DNA from: Bacillus cereus G9842
GTDB taxonomy: Bacteria > Bacillota > Bacilli > Bacillales > Bacillaceae_G
NCBI RefSeq assembly: GCF_000021305.1
Contig: NC_011772.1
Coordinates: 2,084,001 to 2,148,000, forward strand
Reading direction: 5' to 3'
Length of the DNA stretch: 64,000 nt
In this document: piece by piece, positions 25,968-35,680 of the stretch
Layout: each line of letters starts with the position of its first letter
Numbering within the stretch: position 1 is the first letter of the stretch
Notes under the pieces: generated by a model
The model's input: the letters and a program-made list of their open reading frames with translations, nothing else
What the model was told of the DNA's origin: nothing
Databases searched by the model: none
Program-made: the position numbers and the translations under genes

Positions 25968-27005
25968 ATGAAAGCAGTAGTGGTTAATAAAAACAGCAAA
26001 GCAAACATCGAAGTGGTTGAAAAAGAATTACGTCCGTTACGCTCAGGTGAAGCGTTAGTAGATGTAGAGTATTGTGGAGTTTGCCACACTGATTTACACG
26101 TTGCGAATCATGATTTTGGTAACACTGATGGCCGTATTCTTGGTCATGAGGGTGTAGGTATTGTTACGAAAATAGCTGATGATGTTAATTCGCTAAAGAT
26201 AGGTGACCGTGTAAGTATTGCATGGATGTTCCAATCTTGTGGACGTTGTGAATATTGCGTAACTGGTAGAGAAACATTTTGCCGTGAAGTTAAAAACGCA
26301 GGTTATTCAGTAGATGGTGGTATGGCTGAACAATGTATCGTTACAGCTGATTATGCGGTAAAAGTACCAGAAGGATTAGATCCTGCTCAAGCATCATCAA
26401 TTACATGTGCTGGTGTAACTACATATAAAGCTATTAAAGTATCAGATATTAAACCTGGTCAACCTATTGTAATCTATGGCTGCGGTGGATTAGGTAACTT
26501 AGCTATCCAATATGCTAAAAATGTATTTGGTGCAAAGGTAATCGCAGTAGACATTAATGACGACAAATTAGCCTTAGCGAAAGAAGTTGGTGCTGATATG
26601 ACTATCAATCCAATTTCTCAAGGTCCTGCTGATAAAATTGTTCAAGAGGAGCTTGGTGGCGCTTATGCTGCGGTAGTAACAGCAGTCTCTAAAGTAGCCT
26701 TTAACTCAGCAGTTGATGCAGTACGTGCTTGCGGTAAAGTAGTTGCAGTAGGGCTACCAGTAGAAACAATGGACTTAAACATCCCGCGACTTGTACTGGA
26801 TGGAATTGAAGTAGTTGGTTCTCTAGTTGGTACTCGTAAAGATTTGGAAGAGGCGTTTATGTTTGGGGCAGAAGGAAAAGTAGTGCCGGTTGTTCAAACT
26901 TGTTCGCTAGATAAAGTACAAAATGTATTCGAAGAAATGGAACAAGGTAGAATTCAAGGGCGTATGGTAATTGATTTTAAAAAACATAATTGTGATTGCA
27001 AATAA
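25968..27005 (+). CDS. adhP: Zinc-dependent alcohol dehydrogenase
   Basis: NAD-linked medium-chain alcohol dehydrogenase of 345 residues, probably reducing acetaldehyde to ethanol in fermentation. Catalytic zinc ligands are C39 ([10 protein letters not shown]), H60 (GHEGVGIV) and C147; structural zinc ligands are C91, C94, C97 and C105. The Rossmann loop is [15 protein letters not shown], followed by the NAD-selecting Asp in [10 protein letters not shown]. The C-terminal tail HNCDCK is unusual, with two extra cysteines. GGGGAG precedes the ATG. Tandem Rex-like boxes upstream suggest induction at high NADH. Confidence 0.93.
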   Translation: MKAVVVNKNSKANIEVVEKELRPLRSGEALVDVEYCGVCHTDLHVANHDFGNTDGRILGHEGVGIVTKIADDVNSLKIGDRVSIAWMFQSCGRCEYCVTGRETFCREVKNAGYSVDGGMAEQCIVTADYAVKVPEGLDPAQASSITCAGVTTYKAIKVSDIKPGQPIVIYGCGGLGNLAIQYAKNVFGAKVIAVDINDDKLALAKEVGADMTINPISQGPADKIVQEELGGAYAAVVTAVSKVAFNSAVDAVRACGKVVAVGLPVETMDLNIPRLVLDGIEVVGSLVGTRKDLEEAFMFGAEGKVVPVVQTCSLDKVQNVFEEMEQGRIQGRMVIDFKKHNCDCK

Positions 27006-27066
27006 TTCACTTTAAATATAAAAATTGTGAGTCTAGCAAAGGACATGTAAAAAAAGTTAGACGGCA

Positions 27067-27110
27067 TAAAAAGATGATCCCTGTATTTAATAGGGATCAT
27101 CTTCTTTATT
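27067..27110 (+). terminator. Terminator after adhP
   Basis: AAGATGATCCCT / AGGGATCATCTT hairpin, then a T-rich stretch. It may also serve the convergent permease gene. Confidence 0.85.
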
Positions 27111-27156
27111 TTCTACTAATATCGATGCCAATTAATACTTGATTAATGAGAAACGA

Positions 27157-28176
27157 TTAAAGGTTTACTTTATTTGCAAACGAAAAAGAATCTTTATGTT
27201 TAACAAATTTTTTATGATCTGGAACGTTTTGAATTGCTACAATTTGCGAATCTCTTGCTTTCAGTGCATCTTGAATCCCGATGGTCATAAGCTTAATAAA
27301 TAGAATCGTAATAAAGAATGAAGCGAGAGTATAAAAAATAATCCACCATGAAAGATTCATTTCATTACGATTTAATCCAATAAGGCCTGCCCAATCATTA
27401 GATAGAGAAACAGGTTTGAGCACTCCGTCATAGAGTTCACGCATTTGTATGCCGCCAATTACAATGTTAAGCAACGCTAAATGGATAACGAGTATGAGTG
27501 TTTGGACGATATGTTCCATAAATAATACAAATAAGCGGTCAAGTAATAAGACTCGTAAGTGTTTTTTAATAATATGAAAACGACTAGCCCCCAGTAATTG
27601 TGAACTTAAGATGTAATCTTGTTTCATAAATTCATCAACCTCTGAGGATATGTATAAAGAAAGTGTAGGCAGAGCGACGAAAATAAGTACGAGTACTTGA
27701 TAAAACGTAAATGAAATATTTGGATCTACCCCATCAGCATTTGACGTGATTACAATATTAACGGGCGTGATAAGTATGAATGCGATAAATAGAGTTGGAA
27801 TATAATAAAAAACTTCTGAGCATGACTGGAAAAATCTCTTGAGTTTTGGAGCAAATAAACTTAAGAGGATTCCTATACATGTTCCGCATAAAATTCGAAA
27901 GAAGCTAATTGCCACGGCTAATAAAATAGTAAATTTTGCTCCTTCTACAATTTGTAAGAAAACAGACTCTCCAAAACGATCAGATCCAAAAGGTGGAATT
28001 AACGATGGTGGAAAGGGAGCCTTTCCAAGTAATTCGTTATTTTCATTGTAAAGTAACTGAGGAGGTTTTGGGATGTTATCTTTAAAGAACCAACTATAAA
28101 TAAAACTAGCTGAAATAAGTATGAATAAATAAGTAAAGCCGATTAAAAAGCGTTTTGATTTCCAAATAGATTTCAT
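27157..28176 (-). CDS. ABC transporter permease, DppC/AppC-like
   Basis: Second permease of a peptide/nickel-type importer, 339 residues. The start ATG 28176 follows AGGAGT and overlaps the stop of the upstream permease by ATGA. It has an N-terminal helix (about 8-28), an extracytoplasmic loop with PFGSDRFGESVFLQIVEGAKFTILLAV (the usual GTDxxGRD region, altered), and four more helices. The EAA-loop region is SSQLLGASRFHIIKKHL. No binding protein or ATPase gene is adjacent, which is odd for this family. Substrate unknown. Confidence 0.82.
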   Translation of the reverse strand: MKSIWKSKRFLIGFTYLFILISASFIYSWFFKDNIPKPPQLLYNENNELLGKAPFPPSLIPPFGSDRFGESVFLQIVEGAKFTILLAVAISFFRILCGTCIGILLSLFAPKLKRFFQSCSEVFYYIPTLFIAFILITPVNIVITSNADGVDPNISFTFYQVLVLIFVALPTLSLYISSEVDEFMKQDYILSSQLLGASRFHIIKKHLRVLLLDRLFVLFMEHIVQTLILVIHLALLNIVIGGIQMRELYDGVLKPVSLSNDWAGLIGLNRNEMNLSWWIIFYTLASFFITILFIKLMTIGIQDALKARDSQIVAIQNVPDHKKFVKHKDSFSFANKVNL

Positions 28177-29075
28177 AATGATACTCCTTTCAATTGCTTT
28201 TTCCATCTATTCATCATGAATGAGATTATTTGGAAAATGGCGTAAAACGGTAAAATAATCATAACAAGTATAATAAATGTAGCTGGAGGTGAAACAAACG
28301 CCTTATTAAATAAAAATTGAAAAATGCCTTCCATATTAAAAACAAATTCTAAAATGAATAAATTAGAAAGTAAGAAAACAAAAATCGTTTTTAAATGGTG
28401 GAAGAAGTGGATAGATATATTTTTGAATAAATGAATGCATAATATATAACTTGATGAAAGGCCTTTTCCATATGCAACCTCTACGTAATGTTTTCCTTGT
28501 TCTTCTTTTATGTATAACACCATCATCCGAAACATTTGTAATGTAGGTAAGACAGCTAATGATAAAATAGGGAGTAAATAAGCTCGATTTTCATTAAAAG
28601 AAATAATAGTGACAGGAGATTCCCCAAATTTCTGAAGTACCCATATGAAAAATATTTGCAAACAAATCATCATCATCATATCAGGGACAGCTTCTAATAT
28701 GAACACAATTCGGTTTATCCATTTTTTTATATAATCTTTTGCTAAAAAATAAAAAAATGCCATGCTAGATGATAAAAAGAGAGCAAGAAAAAAGGCTGAA
28801 AATAATATAGTAAATGAATATAGGTAAGGTTCTAAAACAGTTGGAAATAATGGTGTTTTTTTGAAATGGCCAAACTTCGGGTCTGATCCTATAATCACTA
28901 ATGATTCAAGGGAGAAGACCTGTTTTAACATGGTAACGATCTGATTAAAAAAATAAATTGGTTGAAAGGTAAATCCTTGTTGAGTGATAAATAAATAAGG
29001 TAAATTTAATAATAGTAAGAGTGATAAAAGAATTGATGAAAGCTTAATTGTGAATTGAGATATTGTATTTAACAT
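28173..29075 (-). CDS. ABC transporter permease, DppB-like
   Basis: First permease of the pair, 300 residues, translated ahead of and coupled to the DppC-like gene. The ATG at 29075 follows GGAGGG. It has an N-terminal helix (about 8-30), then several helices with the EAA-type loop VEVAYGKGLSSSYILCIHLFKN and a C-terminal helix block. It is shorter and more divergent than classical DppB. The missing binding protein and ATPases may be encoded elsewhere, or the pair may be a remnant. Confidence 0.78.
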   Translation of the reverse strand: MLNTISQFTIKLSSILLSLLLLLNLPYLFITQQGFTFQPIYFFNQIVTMLKQVFSLESLVIIGSDPKFGHFKKTPLFPTVLEPYLYSFTILFSAFFLALFLSSSMAFFYFLAKDYIKKWINRIVFILEAVPDMMMMICLQIFFIWVLQKFGESPVTIISFNENRAYLLPILSLAVLPTLQMFRMMVLYIKEEQGKHYVEVAYGKGLSSSYILCIHLFKNISIHFFHHLKTIFVFLLSNLFILEFVFNMEGIFQFLFNKAFVSPPATFIILVMIILPFYAIFQIISFMMNRWKKQLKGVSL

Positions 29076-29635
29076 TAAATCCCTCCGACATCTTTTTACA
29101 ACATTATACAATAAATTCTATATTATTGTTTTATTTTTCTGAAAAATAAAAATACTGTTGAATTTTATAGTATGCAAGATATATTTACAAGATAAAAAAG
29201 TAATAGTAGGGGCCGCGCTCTATTTTTATCAAGACAAAAGGACTAGTGAACTTAAAACAATAAACAAGAGCAAAATGCACAGAATTTTCATTCTGCGGGT
29301 AGTTACTTTTCTTGGCTTGATAGCGATATTACGTGACCGCTAAAAATGAATATTGCTTTTCAACTCTTTCTTCATGCAAATGAGTAGAACGTATGGAGGA
29401 CTATGTATGTGTTGTTAATGAGAGGAAAGAGTGTATTGCGTAACGAATATAACGTAATTTTACCGCAAGGAGTAGCTAAATTTAGTGTATAAGTGAAATG
29501 GAATGAGTAGATTTATTTTTTTATATGAAAAAAATTTTCTTTTTATAACTTGATAAATGAAAAAATATTTTATATACTAATTCATGTAAACGGTTTACTA
29601 AATCGTATTTTGCTAGAAATGAAGGGAAGATTCGC
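29076..29635. other. Long intergenic region before gntK
   Basis: About 560 bases between divergent units. A frame at 29206-29343 ending in FILRVVTFLGLIAILRDR and a 29-codon ORF at 29403-29492 (ATG 3 bases after GGAGG) are open, but neither is recognised; they may be gene remnants. The gnt promoter region with a palindrome is at the right end. Confidence 0.35.
29586..29598 (+). promoter_or_regulatory. Palindromic operator (cre-like) upstream of gntK
   Basis: GTAAAC-G-GTTTAC is a perfect dyad just after a TATACT -10-like element, 38 bases ahead of gntK. It resembles LacI/CcpA-family sites (TGTAAACGGTTTAC), fitting catabolite control of gluconate use. Confidence 0.55.
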
Positions 29636-31171
29636 ATGGAAACAAGGGGGAGAGTAATCGGGATTGATATCGGTACCACAAGTACGAAAACGGTTGTGTT
29701 CACAGAAAAAGGAAAAGTCATTGCATCACATGCAATCGATTACCCAATTATTCAACCGAACGTCGGATGGGCTGAGCAAGATCCTGATGTAATATGTGCC
29801 GCTGTATACAAAAGTGTAAGCGTTGCCATCGAAAAGGGTAATGTATTACCAGAAGATATTTCTTCAATCGGTATTAGTACAGCTATGCACGCATTAATTG
29901 CAGTAGATGAAAATGGTGCGCCATTAACGCGTTCTATCATTTGGGCAGATAATCGAAGTACGAAGCAATCAGAAAAATTATTACAACAAATGAATGGGCA
30001 TGAAATTTATAGACGTACAGGTACACCAATTCATCCGATGTCACCACTTTCTAAATTGTTATGGATGAAAGAAGAGGAACCAGAGTTATATACAAGTGCT
30101 TATAAATTCATTTCCATTAAAGAGTATGTGATTTACCAATTATTTTCACGCTACGTAGTTGATTATTCGATTGCTTCTGCTACGGGGTTATTTAATTTAG
30201 AAACATTAAACTGGGATGAAGATGTTTTAACTATGTTACATATGTCACCAGAACAATTATCAACCCCTGTACCAACTACATATATTTTATCAGGTATGAA
30301 GCCAGAATTAGCACAGAAGATGGGGATAAGTGCAGAGACACCAATTGTCATAGGAGCAAGTGATGGGGTTCTTGCAAATGTAGGAGTTGGGGCGATATCA
30401 CCGGGTGCGGCTGCAATTACCATTGGAACGAGTGGTGCGGTTCGAACAATCTCATCAAATATAAATACAGATGAGAAAGGGAGAACGTTTTGTTACGCAT
30501 TAACAGATGAGCACTGGGTAATCGGTGGTCCAACGAATAACGGCGGAATATTACTGAGATGGTTACGTGATGAATTTGGTAGTCCAGAGCAAGAAGTAGC
30601 AAGAAAGCTCGGAATTGATCCTTATGATTTATTAATTAAATATGCAGAAAGCGTACCAGCTGGAGCGGATGGGCTATTGTTCTTACCTTTCTTATCTGGA
30701 GAACGCGCACCTTACTGGAATGCAAATGCTCGTGGTACATTCTTTGGAATCAATCTTCAACATAAGCGAGAACATTTTATACGTGCAGTGATGGAAGGTG
30801 TTTGTATGAGTGTATATTCAGTAGCACTCGCAATTAGAGATTGTACAGGGCCACTTACTGAAATACGAGTTTCAGGAGGGTTTGCGAAATCTGCATTTTG
30901 GAGACAAATGTTGTCCGATATGATGGGGAAAGAATTGCTTGTACCTGAAAGTCATGAAGCATCTGCGCTTGGGGCAGCGGCAGTTGCTTTATATGCTGTA
31001 GGAAAAATTGATTCTCTTGAAGAGGTAAAGGATTGGATTGATATTGTTCATCACCATGTACCGAATAAAGAAAATACGGCTATATATTTAGAAATGTTTT
31101 ATATGTATGAACGACTTTACAATCGCTTGAAAGAAGAATTTGATTGTATAGCTGCTTTCCAACGTAAATAA
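29636..31171 (+). CDS. gntK: Gluconate kinase (FGGY family)
   Basis: Phosphorylates gluconate to 6-phosphogluconate with ATP. The 511-residue protein has the FGGY N-domain start VIGIDIGTTSTKTVVF, the sugar site GWAEQDPDVI and IIWADNRS, and the C-terminal ATP domain with TIGTSGAVR, FLPFLSGERAPYWNANARG and IRVSGGFAKSAFWRQMLSDMMG. The sequence follows B. subtilis GntK. gntP begins 17 bases after its stop, so this is the first gene of a gluconate operon. Confidence 0.93.
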   Translation: METRGRVIGIDIGTTSTKTVVFTEKGKVIASHAIDYPIIQPNVGWAEQDPDVICAAVYKSVSVAIEKGNVLPEDISSIGISTAMHALIAVDENGAPLTRSIIWADNRSTKQSEKLLQQMNGHEIYRRTGTPIHPMSPLSKLLWMKEEEPELYTSAYKFISIKEYVIYQLFSRYVVDYSIASATGLFNLETLNWDEDVLTMLHMSPEQLSTPVPTTYILSGMKPELAQKMGISAETPIVIGASDGVLANVGVGAISPGAAAITIGTSGAVRTISSNINTDEKGRTFCYALTDEHWVIGGPTNNGGILLRWLRDEFGSPEQEVARKLGIDPYDLLIKYAESVPAGADGLLFLPFLSGERAPYWNANARGTFFGINLQHKREHFIRAVMEGVCMSVYSVALAIRDCTGPLTEIRVSGGFAKSAFWRQMLSDMMGKELLVPESHEASALGAAAVALYAVGKIDSLEEVKDWIDIVHHHVPNKENTAIYLEMFYMYERLYNRLKEEFDCIAAFQRK

Positions 31172-31188
31172 TAGGGGGATTGGGAGAA

Positions 31189-32538
31189 ATGGTAGTTGGG
31201 ATCGTACTAGCGGCAGTTGTCATACTACTTTTACTTATTACGGTAGTAAAATGGCATCCATTTGTCGCATTAATTTTAACAGCAATTGGTGTAGGATTAG
31301 CAATGGGAATGCCTTTAATTGGAACTTCACCAAAAGATCCAGGAATTATTGATTCTATTAAACTAGGGCTTGGTAATACGTTAGGATTTTTAGCAATAGT
31401 TTTAGCACTAGGAACGATGCTTGGAAAAATGATGGCCGAATCTGGTGGTGCTGAACGTATCGCTAACACATTAATTAATCGTTTTGGGAAGAAACGAGTT
31501 CACTGGGCGATGATGTTCGTTGCATTTTTAGTAGGGATTCCGGTATTTTTCCAAGTTGGATTTGTCCTATTAATTCCGTTAGTATTTACAATTGCGTTAG
31601 AAACTGGGGTATCACTTATTACAATCGGTATTCCGCTAGTAGCAGGACTGTCAGTCGTACACGGACTTGTTCCACCGCATCCAGCGGCAATGGCGGCAGT
31701 TGGTATTTTTAAAGCAGATGTAGGGAAGACAATTTTATATGCGTTAATTGTCGGACTTCCAACTGCAATTATTTCAGGTCCACTTTACGGGAAATGGATT
31801 GGTGCTCGTATCCATAAGGAAGTACCATTAGATATAGCGGAGCAATTTATTGAAAGAGATAAGAAGAAAGAACTTCCTAGCTTCGGAAATACATTGTTTA
31901 CTATTTTACTTCCAGTATTTCTTATGCTTGGTGCATCCATTGCTGAAGTAGCGTTACATAAAACGAGTCAACTTGCACAAGTGTTACACTTTATTGGAGA
32001 TCCAATAGTCGCTTTATTAATTGCAACGATTTATTCTTTCTTTAGCCTTGGTTATGCAAAAGGATTTTCTAAAGATAAAGTATTACAATTTACAAATGAT
32101 TGCCTTGGGCCAATTGCAAACATATTGTTAGTGATTGGTGCAGGCGGCGCATTTAATAAAGTACTATTAGATTCTGGAATTGGAACGACAATTGCAGATA
32201 TGGCGAAAGAATCGCATATTTCACCGATATTATTAGGGTGGGGAATTGCGGCACTAATCCGAATCGCAACTGGATCGGCAACTGTTTCTATGATGACAGC
32301 AGCTGGAATTGTAGCACCGATTGCAGCAAGTACACCTGGTGTAAATGTTGAACTACTAGCACTTGCAACAGGCGCAGGGTCATTAATTTTATCACACGTG
32401 AATGATTCGGGATTTTGGATGATTAAAGAATATTTCGGAATGACTGTGAAAGAAACATTATTAACATGGACCGCAATGGAGACTATACTATCAGTTGTAG
32501 CACTTGGATTAATTTCGATATTAAATATATTTGTATAG
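31189..32538 (+). CDS. gntP: Gluconate permease
   Basis: Proton symporter of the GntP family with about 12 hydrophobic segments and 449 residues. The ATG at 31189 lies 9 bases after AGGGGGA; TTG at 31180 is the alternative. Family motifs are GLGNTLGFLAIVLALGTMLGKMMAESGGAERIA, VHGLVPPHPAAMAAVG, IGAGGAFNKVLLDSGIG and SHVNDSGFWMIKEYFGMTVKET. It sits between gntK and gnd in the operon and supplies their substrate. Confidence 0.93.
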   Translation: MVVGIVLAAVVILLLLITVVKWHPFVALILTAIGVGLAMGMPLIGTSPKDPGIIDSIKLGLGNTLGFLAIVLALGTMLGKMMAESGGAERIANTLINRFGKKRVHWAMMFVAFLVGIPVFFQVGFVLLIPLVFTIALETGVSLITIGIPLVAGLSVVHGLVPPHPAAMAAVGIFKADVGKTILYALIVGLPTAIISGPLYGKWIGARIHKEVPLDIAEQFIERDKKKELPSFGNTLFTILLPVFLMLGASIAEVALHKTSQLAQVLHFIGDPIVALLIATIYSFFSLGYAKGFSKDKVLQFTNDCLGPIANILLVIGAGGAFNKVLLDSGIGTTIADMAKESHISPILLGWGIAALIRIATGSATVSMMTAAGIVAPIAASTPGVNVELLALATGAGSLILSHVNDSGFWMIKEYFGMTVKETLLTWTAMETILSVVALGLISILNIFV

Positions 32539-32556
32539 AATGGGAGATTGATTAAT

Positions 32557-33453
32557 ATGAAACTAGGTTTAATTGGATTAGGAAAAATGGGATTCCCATT
32601 AGCTGAACACTTACATGAAGACAAGCATGAAGTAGTTGTATACGATGTAAATAAAGAGCTTGTAGAAAAGGCAGGAAAACTAGGAATTACTGCACGTCAT
32701 ACATTAAAAGAAATGATCGCTGAATTAGAAGCTCCTCGTACGATCTGGGTAATGGTGCCTGCAGGAGAAGTTGTAGAGTCAGTATTAAAAGATGTGTATC
32801 CGTTATTAGATGAAGGTGATATCGTTATTGAAGGCGGAAATTCATTCTATAAAGATACGTTACGCCGTGCTGAAGAAGCGAAAAGCTTTGGGTTACATTA
32901 TGTAGATATCGGTACATCTGGCGGTGTAGAAGGAGCTAGATACGGTGCTTGTTTAATGGTTGGTGGAGAAAAAGAAATTTATGACCAATTAGAACCTTTA
33001 TTTAAAGATTTAGCAGTAGAAAATGGCTATTCTTATGCTGGCCGCGTTGGTAGTGGTCATTTTTTGAAAATGGTTCATAACGGTATTGAGTACGGCATGA
33101 TGCAAGCAATCGCTGAAGGATTTGAAGTACTAGATAAGAGTGACTTTGATTTCAATTATGAAGATGTTGCAAAAGTATGGGCGAACGGATCAGTAATCCG
33201 CGGTTGGTTAATGGACTTAACTGAAAAAGCATTTGCAGATGATCCTAAACTTGATGGCATTAAAGGTGTAATGAACTCTTCAGGAGAAGGGAAATGGACT
33301 GTTGAAACTGCGCTTGAGTTACAAGCAGCGGCACCAGTAATCGCGATGTCATTATTTATGCGCTATCGTTCTCAGGAAGATGATACATTCCATGGAAAAG
33401 TAGTTTCAGCACTACGTAATCAGTTCGGTGGACATGAAGTTGTAAAAAAATAA
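32557..33453 (+). CDS. gnd: 6-phosphogluconate dehydrogenase, decarboxylating (short NAD type)
   Basis: Oxidises 6-phosphogluconate to ribulose 5-phosphate and CO2. At 298 residues it belongs to the short Gnd form (YqeC-like), which usually prefers NAD. The cofactor loop is LGLIGLGKMGFPLAEHL with an acidic YDVNKE after it. Substrate motifs are VIEGGNSFYKDTLRRAEEA, DIGTSGGVEGARYGACLMVGG and HFLKMVHNGIEYGMMQAIAEGFE (catalytic Lys). The ATG at 32557 follows GGGAG; TTG at 32548 is possible. Last gene of the gnt operon, closed by a terminator. Confidence 0.93.
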   Translation: MKLGLIGLGKMGFPLAEHLHEDKHEVVVYDVNKELVEKAGKLGITARHTLKEMIAELEAPRTIWVMVPAGEVVESVLKDVYPLLDEGDIVIEGGNSFYKDTLRRAEEAKSFGLHYVDIGTSGGVEGARYGACLMVGGEKEIYDQLEPLFKDLAVENGYSYAGRVGSGHFLKMVHNGIEYGMMQAIAEGFEVLDKSDFDFNYEDVAKVWANGSVIRGWLMDLTEKAFADDPKLDGIKGVMNSSGEGKWTVETALELQAAAPVIAMSLFMRYRSQEDDTFHGKVVSALRNQFGGHEVVKK

Positions 33454-33464
33454 GGATGTTTTTG

Positions 33465-33500
33465 AAAAGAAACTTGTGCATAAGCGCAAGTTTCTTTTTT
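33465..33500. terminator. Terminator after gnd
   Basis: AAAGAAACTTG / CAAGTTTCTTTTTT hairpin. It may also serve the convergent gene at 33522. Confidence 0.85.
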
Positions 33501-33521
33501 ATAGTTTAAGAAATTACTAAT

Positions 33522-34199
33522 TTACAAATACCAATCAATCATCGTTTTTTTGTCACAAATGACAGCTTCAACATTCATTGATTGAACAATATATTCTATA
33601 TTTTCTTCTTTAGCTAATAATAAGGTTGTAAAGGAATCGTATATACTCATAAACGCATACTCATTGTCTTCGCCAGTAATAATTAACTCATTATTGCTAA
33701 TGTCCCAAATATCTAATGGAGTAGTATTATTTACCTGTAATAATCCGTTTGTATCAAGAATTGGTTCAGAGAAATATAGATTTCTTGCACCTTTAGAACC
33801 GAGGAGTTTAAGTAATTTGTGTAATAAAAATATAGACGTATAATCTTCTGTTGGATAATAAAGATCTTTTTTTAAGTTTGAATGTAGCTTTTCAGCTAAA
33901 TCCTCTCTTTTATATTCTTCTGAAAGGGCACTAATGGAAGTCAACATGGCCATTGCTAATTCTGCGTATGAATGTAATCCACTACAAGACATCATTTCCT
34001 TCCAAGAAACGGATTTGCCATTATGAATGATTTCTTCAGTGCTAGGATAGATGTGCTCATATGGTCTTTTTCTCACAGACTTTTCCCATCCTAAAGGCAT
34101 TTGGATAAAAGGATGTAGCAATATAGCTGCAGATTTAAAGTTTCTTGGTAGTTGTTCTAAAATTGGTGATTTGTCATCTAGCCAAATGTAATCCAACAA
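33522..34199 (-). CDS. DUF2711-like protein of unknown function
   Basis: Start TTG 34199, seven bases after GGAGG; the open frame upstream to 34241 covers that RBS and is rejected. It encodes 225 soluble residues. Opening motifs LDYIWLDDKSPILEQLPRNFKSAA and HPFIQMPLGWEKS, and the closing VEAVICDKKTMIDWYL, resemble the Bacillus DUF2711 (YwbB) family as recalled, without certainty. Many aromatic and acidic residues, no catalytic motif recognised. Single-gene unit. Confidence 0.6.
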   Translation of the reverse strand: MLDYIWLDDKSPILEQLPRNFKSAAILLHPFIQMPLGWEKSVRKRPYEHIYPSTEEIIHNGKSVSWKEMMSCSGLHSYAELAMAMLTSISALSEEYKREDLAEKLHSNLKKDLYYPTEDYTSIFLLHKLLKLLGSKGARNLYFSEPILDTNGLLQVNNTTPLDIWDISNNELIITGEDNEYAFMSIYDSFTTLLLAKEENIEYIVQSMNVEAVICDKKTMIDWYL

Positions 34200-34425
34200 A
34201 ATATAACCTCCCCTTAGACTTTGAAATGTACGGATTCCCATATTATATTTTTTGGCATTGATTGTATCAAATATAAAGCGAAGTATGAAATATGTCCCAA
34301 CATAAAAGTAAGAATAAATAAAATGAAGTTTTCATAAATAGTAAAAGGGTGCTTATGTCATCAGTATAGCTAAAAAATGTTGTTACATATGAGAAGAGCG
34401 TGCTAATAAAATATGAGGTGGTTAA

Positions 34426-35646
34426 ATGGGAAATGAGCAAGTGAAGTCTGTAAAGGAAGAAAAAAAGTTATGTCTTTGTATGATCGTCAAAAATGAGTCT
34501 AGAATTATGGAAAGATGTTTAAATGCAACAAAATCAATTGTAGATTTTGTTTCTATTTGTGATACTGGATCGACGGATAATACGCCTGAAATTATTGAAA
34601 ATTGGTGTAAGGAAAATGAGATACCTGGAACGGTTCATCATGAGCCGTTTAAAAACTTTGGTTATAACAGAAGCCTAGCTGTTTCATTAGCGCAAAAAAC
34701 ATATCCAGAAGCGGATTATTTATTAATATTAGATGCAGATATGATTTTAGAGGTTGATCCGAATTTCGATAAAACGAGCTTAACGGAAGATCATTATCTT
34801 ACATTGCAATATGATGTTCATATTAAATATTGGCTTACACGTCTTTTGAAAGCTTCTTTACCATGGAAATCTGTCGGTGTTACTCATGAGTATTGGGATA
34901 TAGATCGCTCAAAAGTTGGAGCGAATTACAATACGAGGGTAGATCGGTTAGAGACTCTTGTCGTGAATGATCCCGGAGATGGCGGGAGTAAAGCTGATAA
35001 ATTTGAAAGAGATGAGAGGTTGTTGTTACAAGGAATAAACGACCCAGAAACAACGCCAGATTTGCATATAAGATATTTATTTTATTTAGCCCAAACTTAT
35101 TTTCATTTAAGTCAATTTGAAGATTCGATTAAATGGTATAAAAAACGAGTGGAAGCAGGGGGTTGGGTTGAAGAGGTATTCTATTCGTTATTGCGAATAG
35201 GGTTTTGTTATGAGCAGTTAGCAAATCGTTCAGCAAATAAACAAAATGAAGTGACAGATGCTGATGAAAAAGAAACTGTTAAAGGGCAAGAAGAGAAATA
35301 TTTAGCATTAGCTGTTTTTTATTTTCAAAAAGCGTGGGAATATAGACCAACTCGGGCTGAACCATTATACCAACTTGCAAGGTTGTATCGATTACGATCT
35401 CAAAACAATATTGCTTTGATGTATGCTCTGCAAGGAAAGGAAATTCCTTTTCCAAAGGATGATCTTTTATTTGTAGATTATCATGTGTATGATTACTTAT
35501 TTGACTATGAAATTTCTATTAGTGCTTTCTATATACCTCATAAAAAACATTTAGGGGCCGTGTCGCAAAAGTATTTGGAATCGATTAAAGAAGAGATTCC
35601 ATTTCATATAGCAAATGTAGTAGAGAATAATGCGAAATTTTATTAA
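34426..35646 (+). CDS. Family 2 glycosyltransferase with TPR-like region
   Basis: 406 residues. The GT-A domain (about 14-200) starts LCLCMIVKNESRIMERCLNA, then FVSICDTGSTDNTPEII and the metal-binding DXD motif LDAD (D103, D105). The C-terminal half has helical repeats of TPR character (YLFYLAQTYFHLSQFEDSIKWYKKR and FYFQKAWEYRPTRAEPLYQLARLYRL). B. cereus-group proteins of this type are sometimes linked to spore-surface or teichoic-type glycans, which is speculation here. A second glycosyltransferase follows 34 bases later, so the two probably act together. Confidence 0.85.
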   Translation: MGNEQVKSVKEEKKLCLCMIVKNESRIMERCLNATKSIVDFVSICDTGSTDNTPEIIENWCKENEIPGTVHHEPFKNFGYNRSLAVSLAQKTYPEADYLLILDADMILEVDPNFDKTSLTEDHYLTLQYDVHIKYWLTRLLKASLPWKSVGVTHEYWDIDRSKVGANYNTRVDRLETLVVNDPGDGGSKADKFERDERLLLQGINDPETTPDLHIRYLFYLAQTYFHLSQFEDSIKWYKKRVEAGGWVEEVFYSLLRIGFCYEQLANRSANKQNEVTDADEKETVKGQEEKYLALAVFYFQKAWEYRPTRAEPLYQLARLYRLRSQNNIALMYALQGKEIPFPKDDLLFVDYHVYDYLFDYEISISAFYIPHKKHLGAVSQKYLESIKEEIPFHIANVVENNAKFY

Positions 35647-35680
35647 ATACATTTTCGGTTAAAGGAGTAGTGGAGTAATC

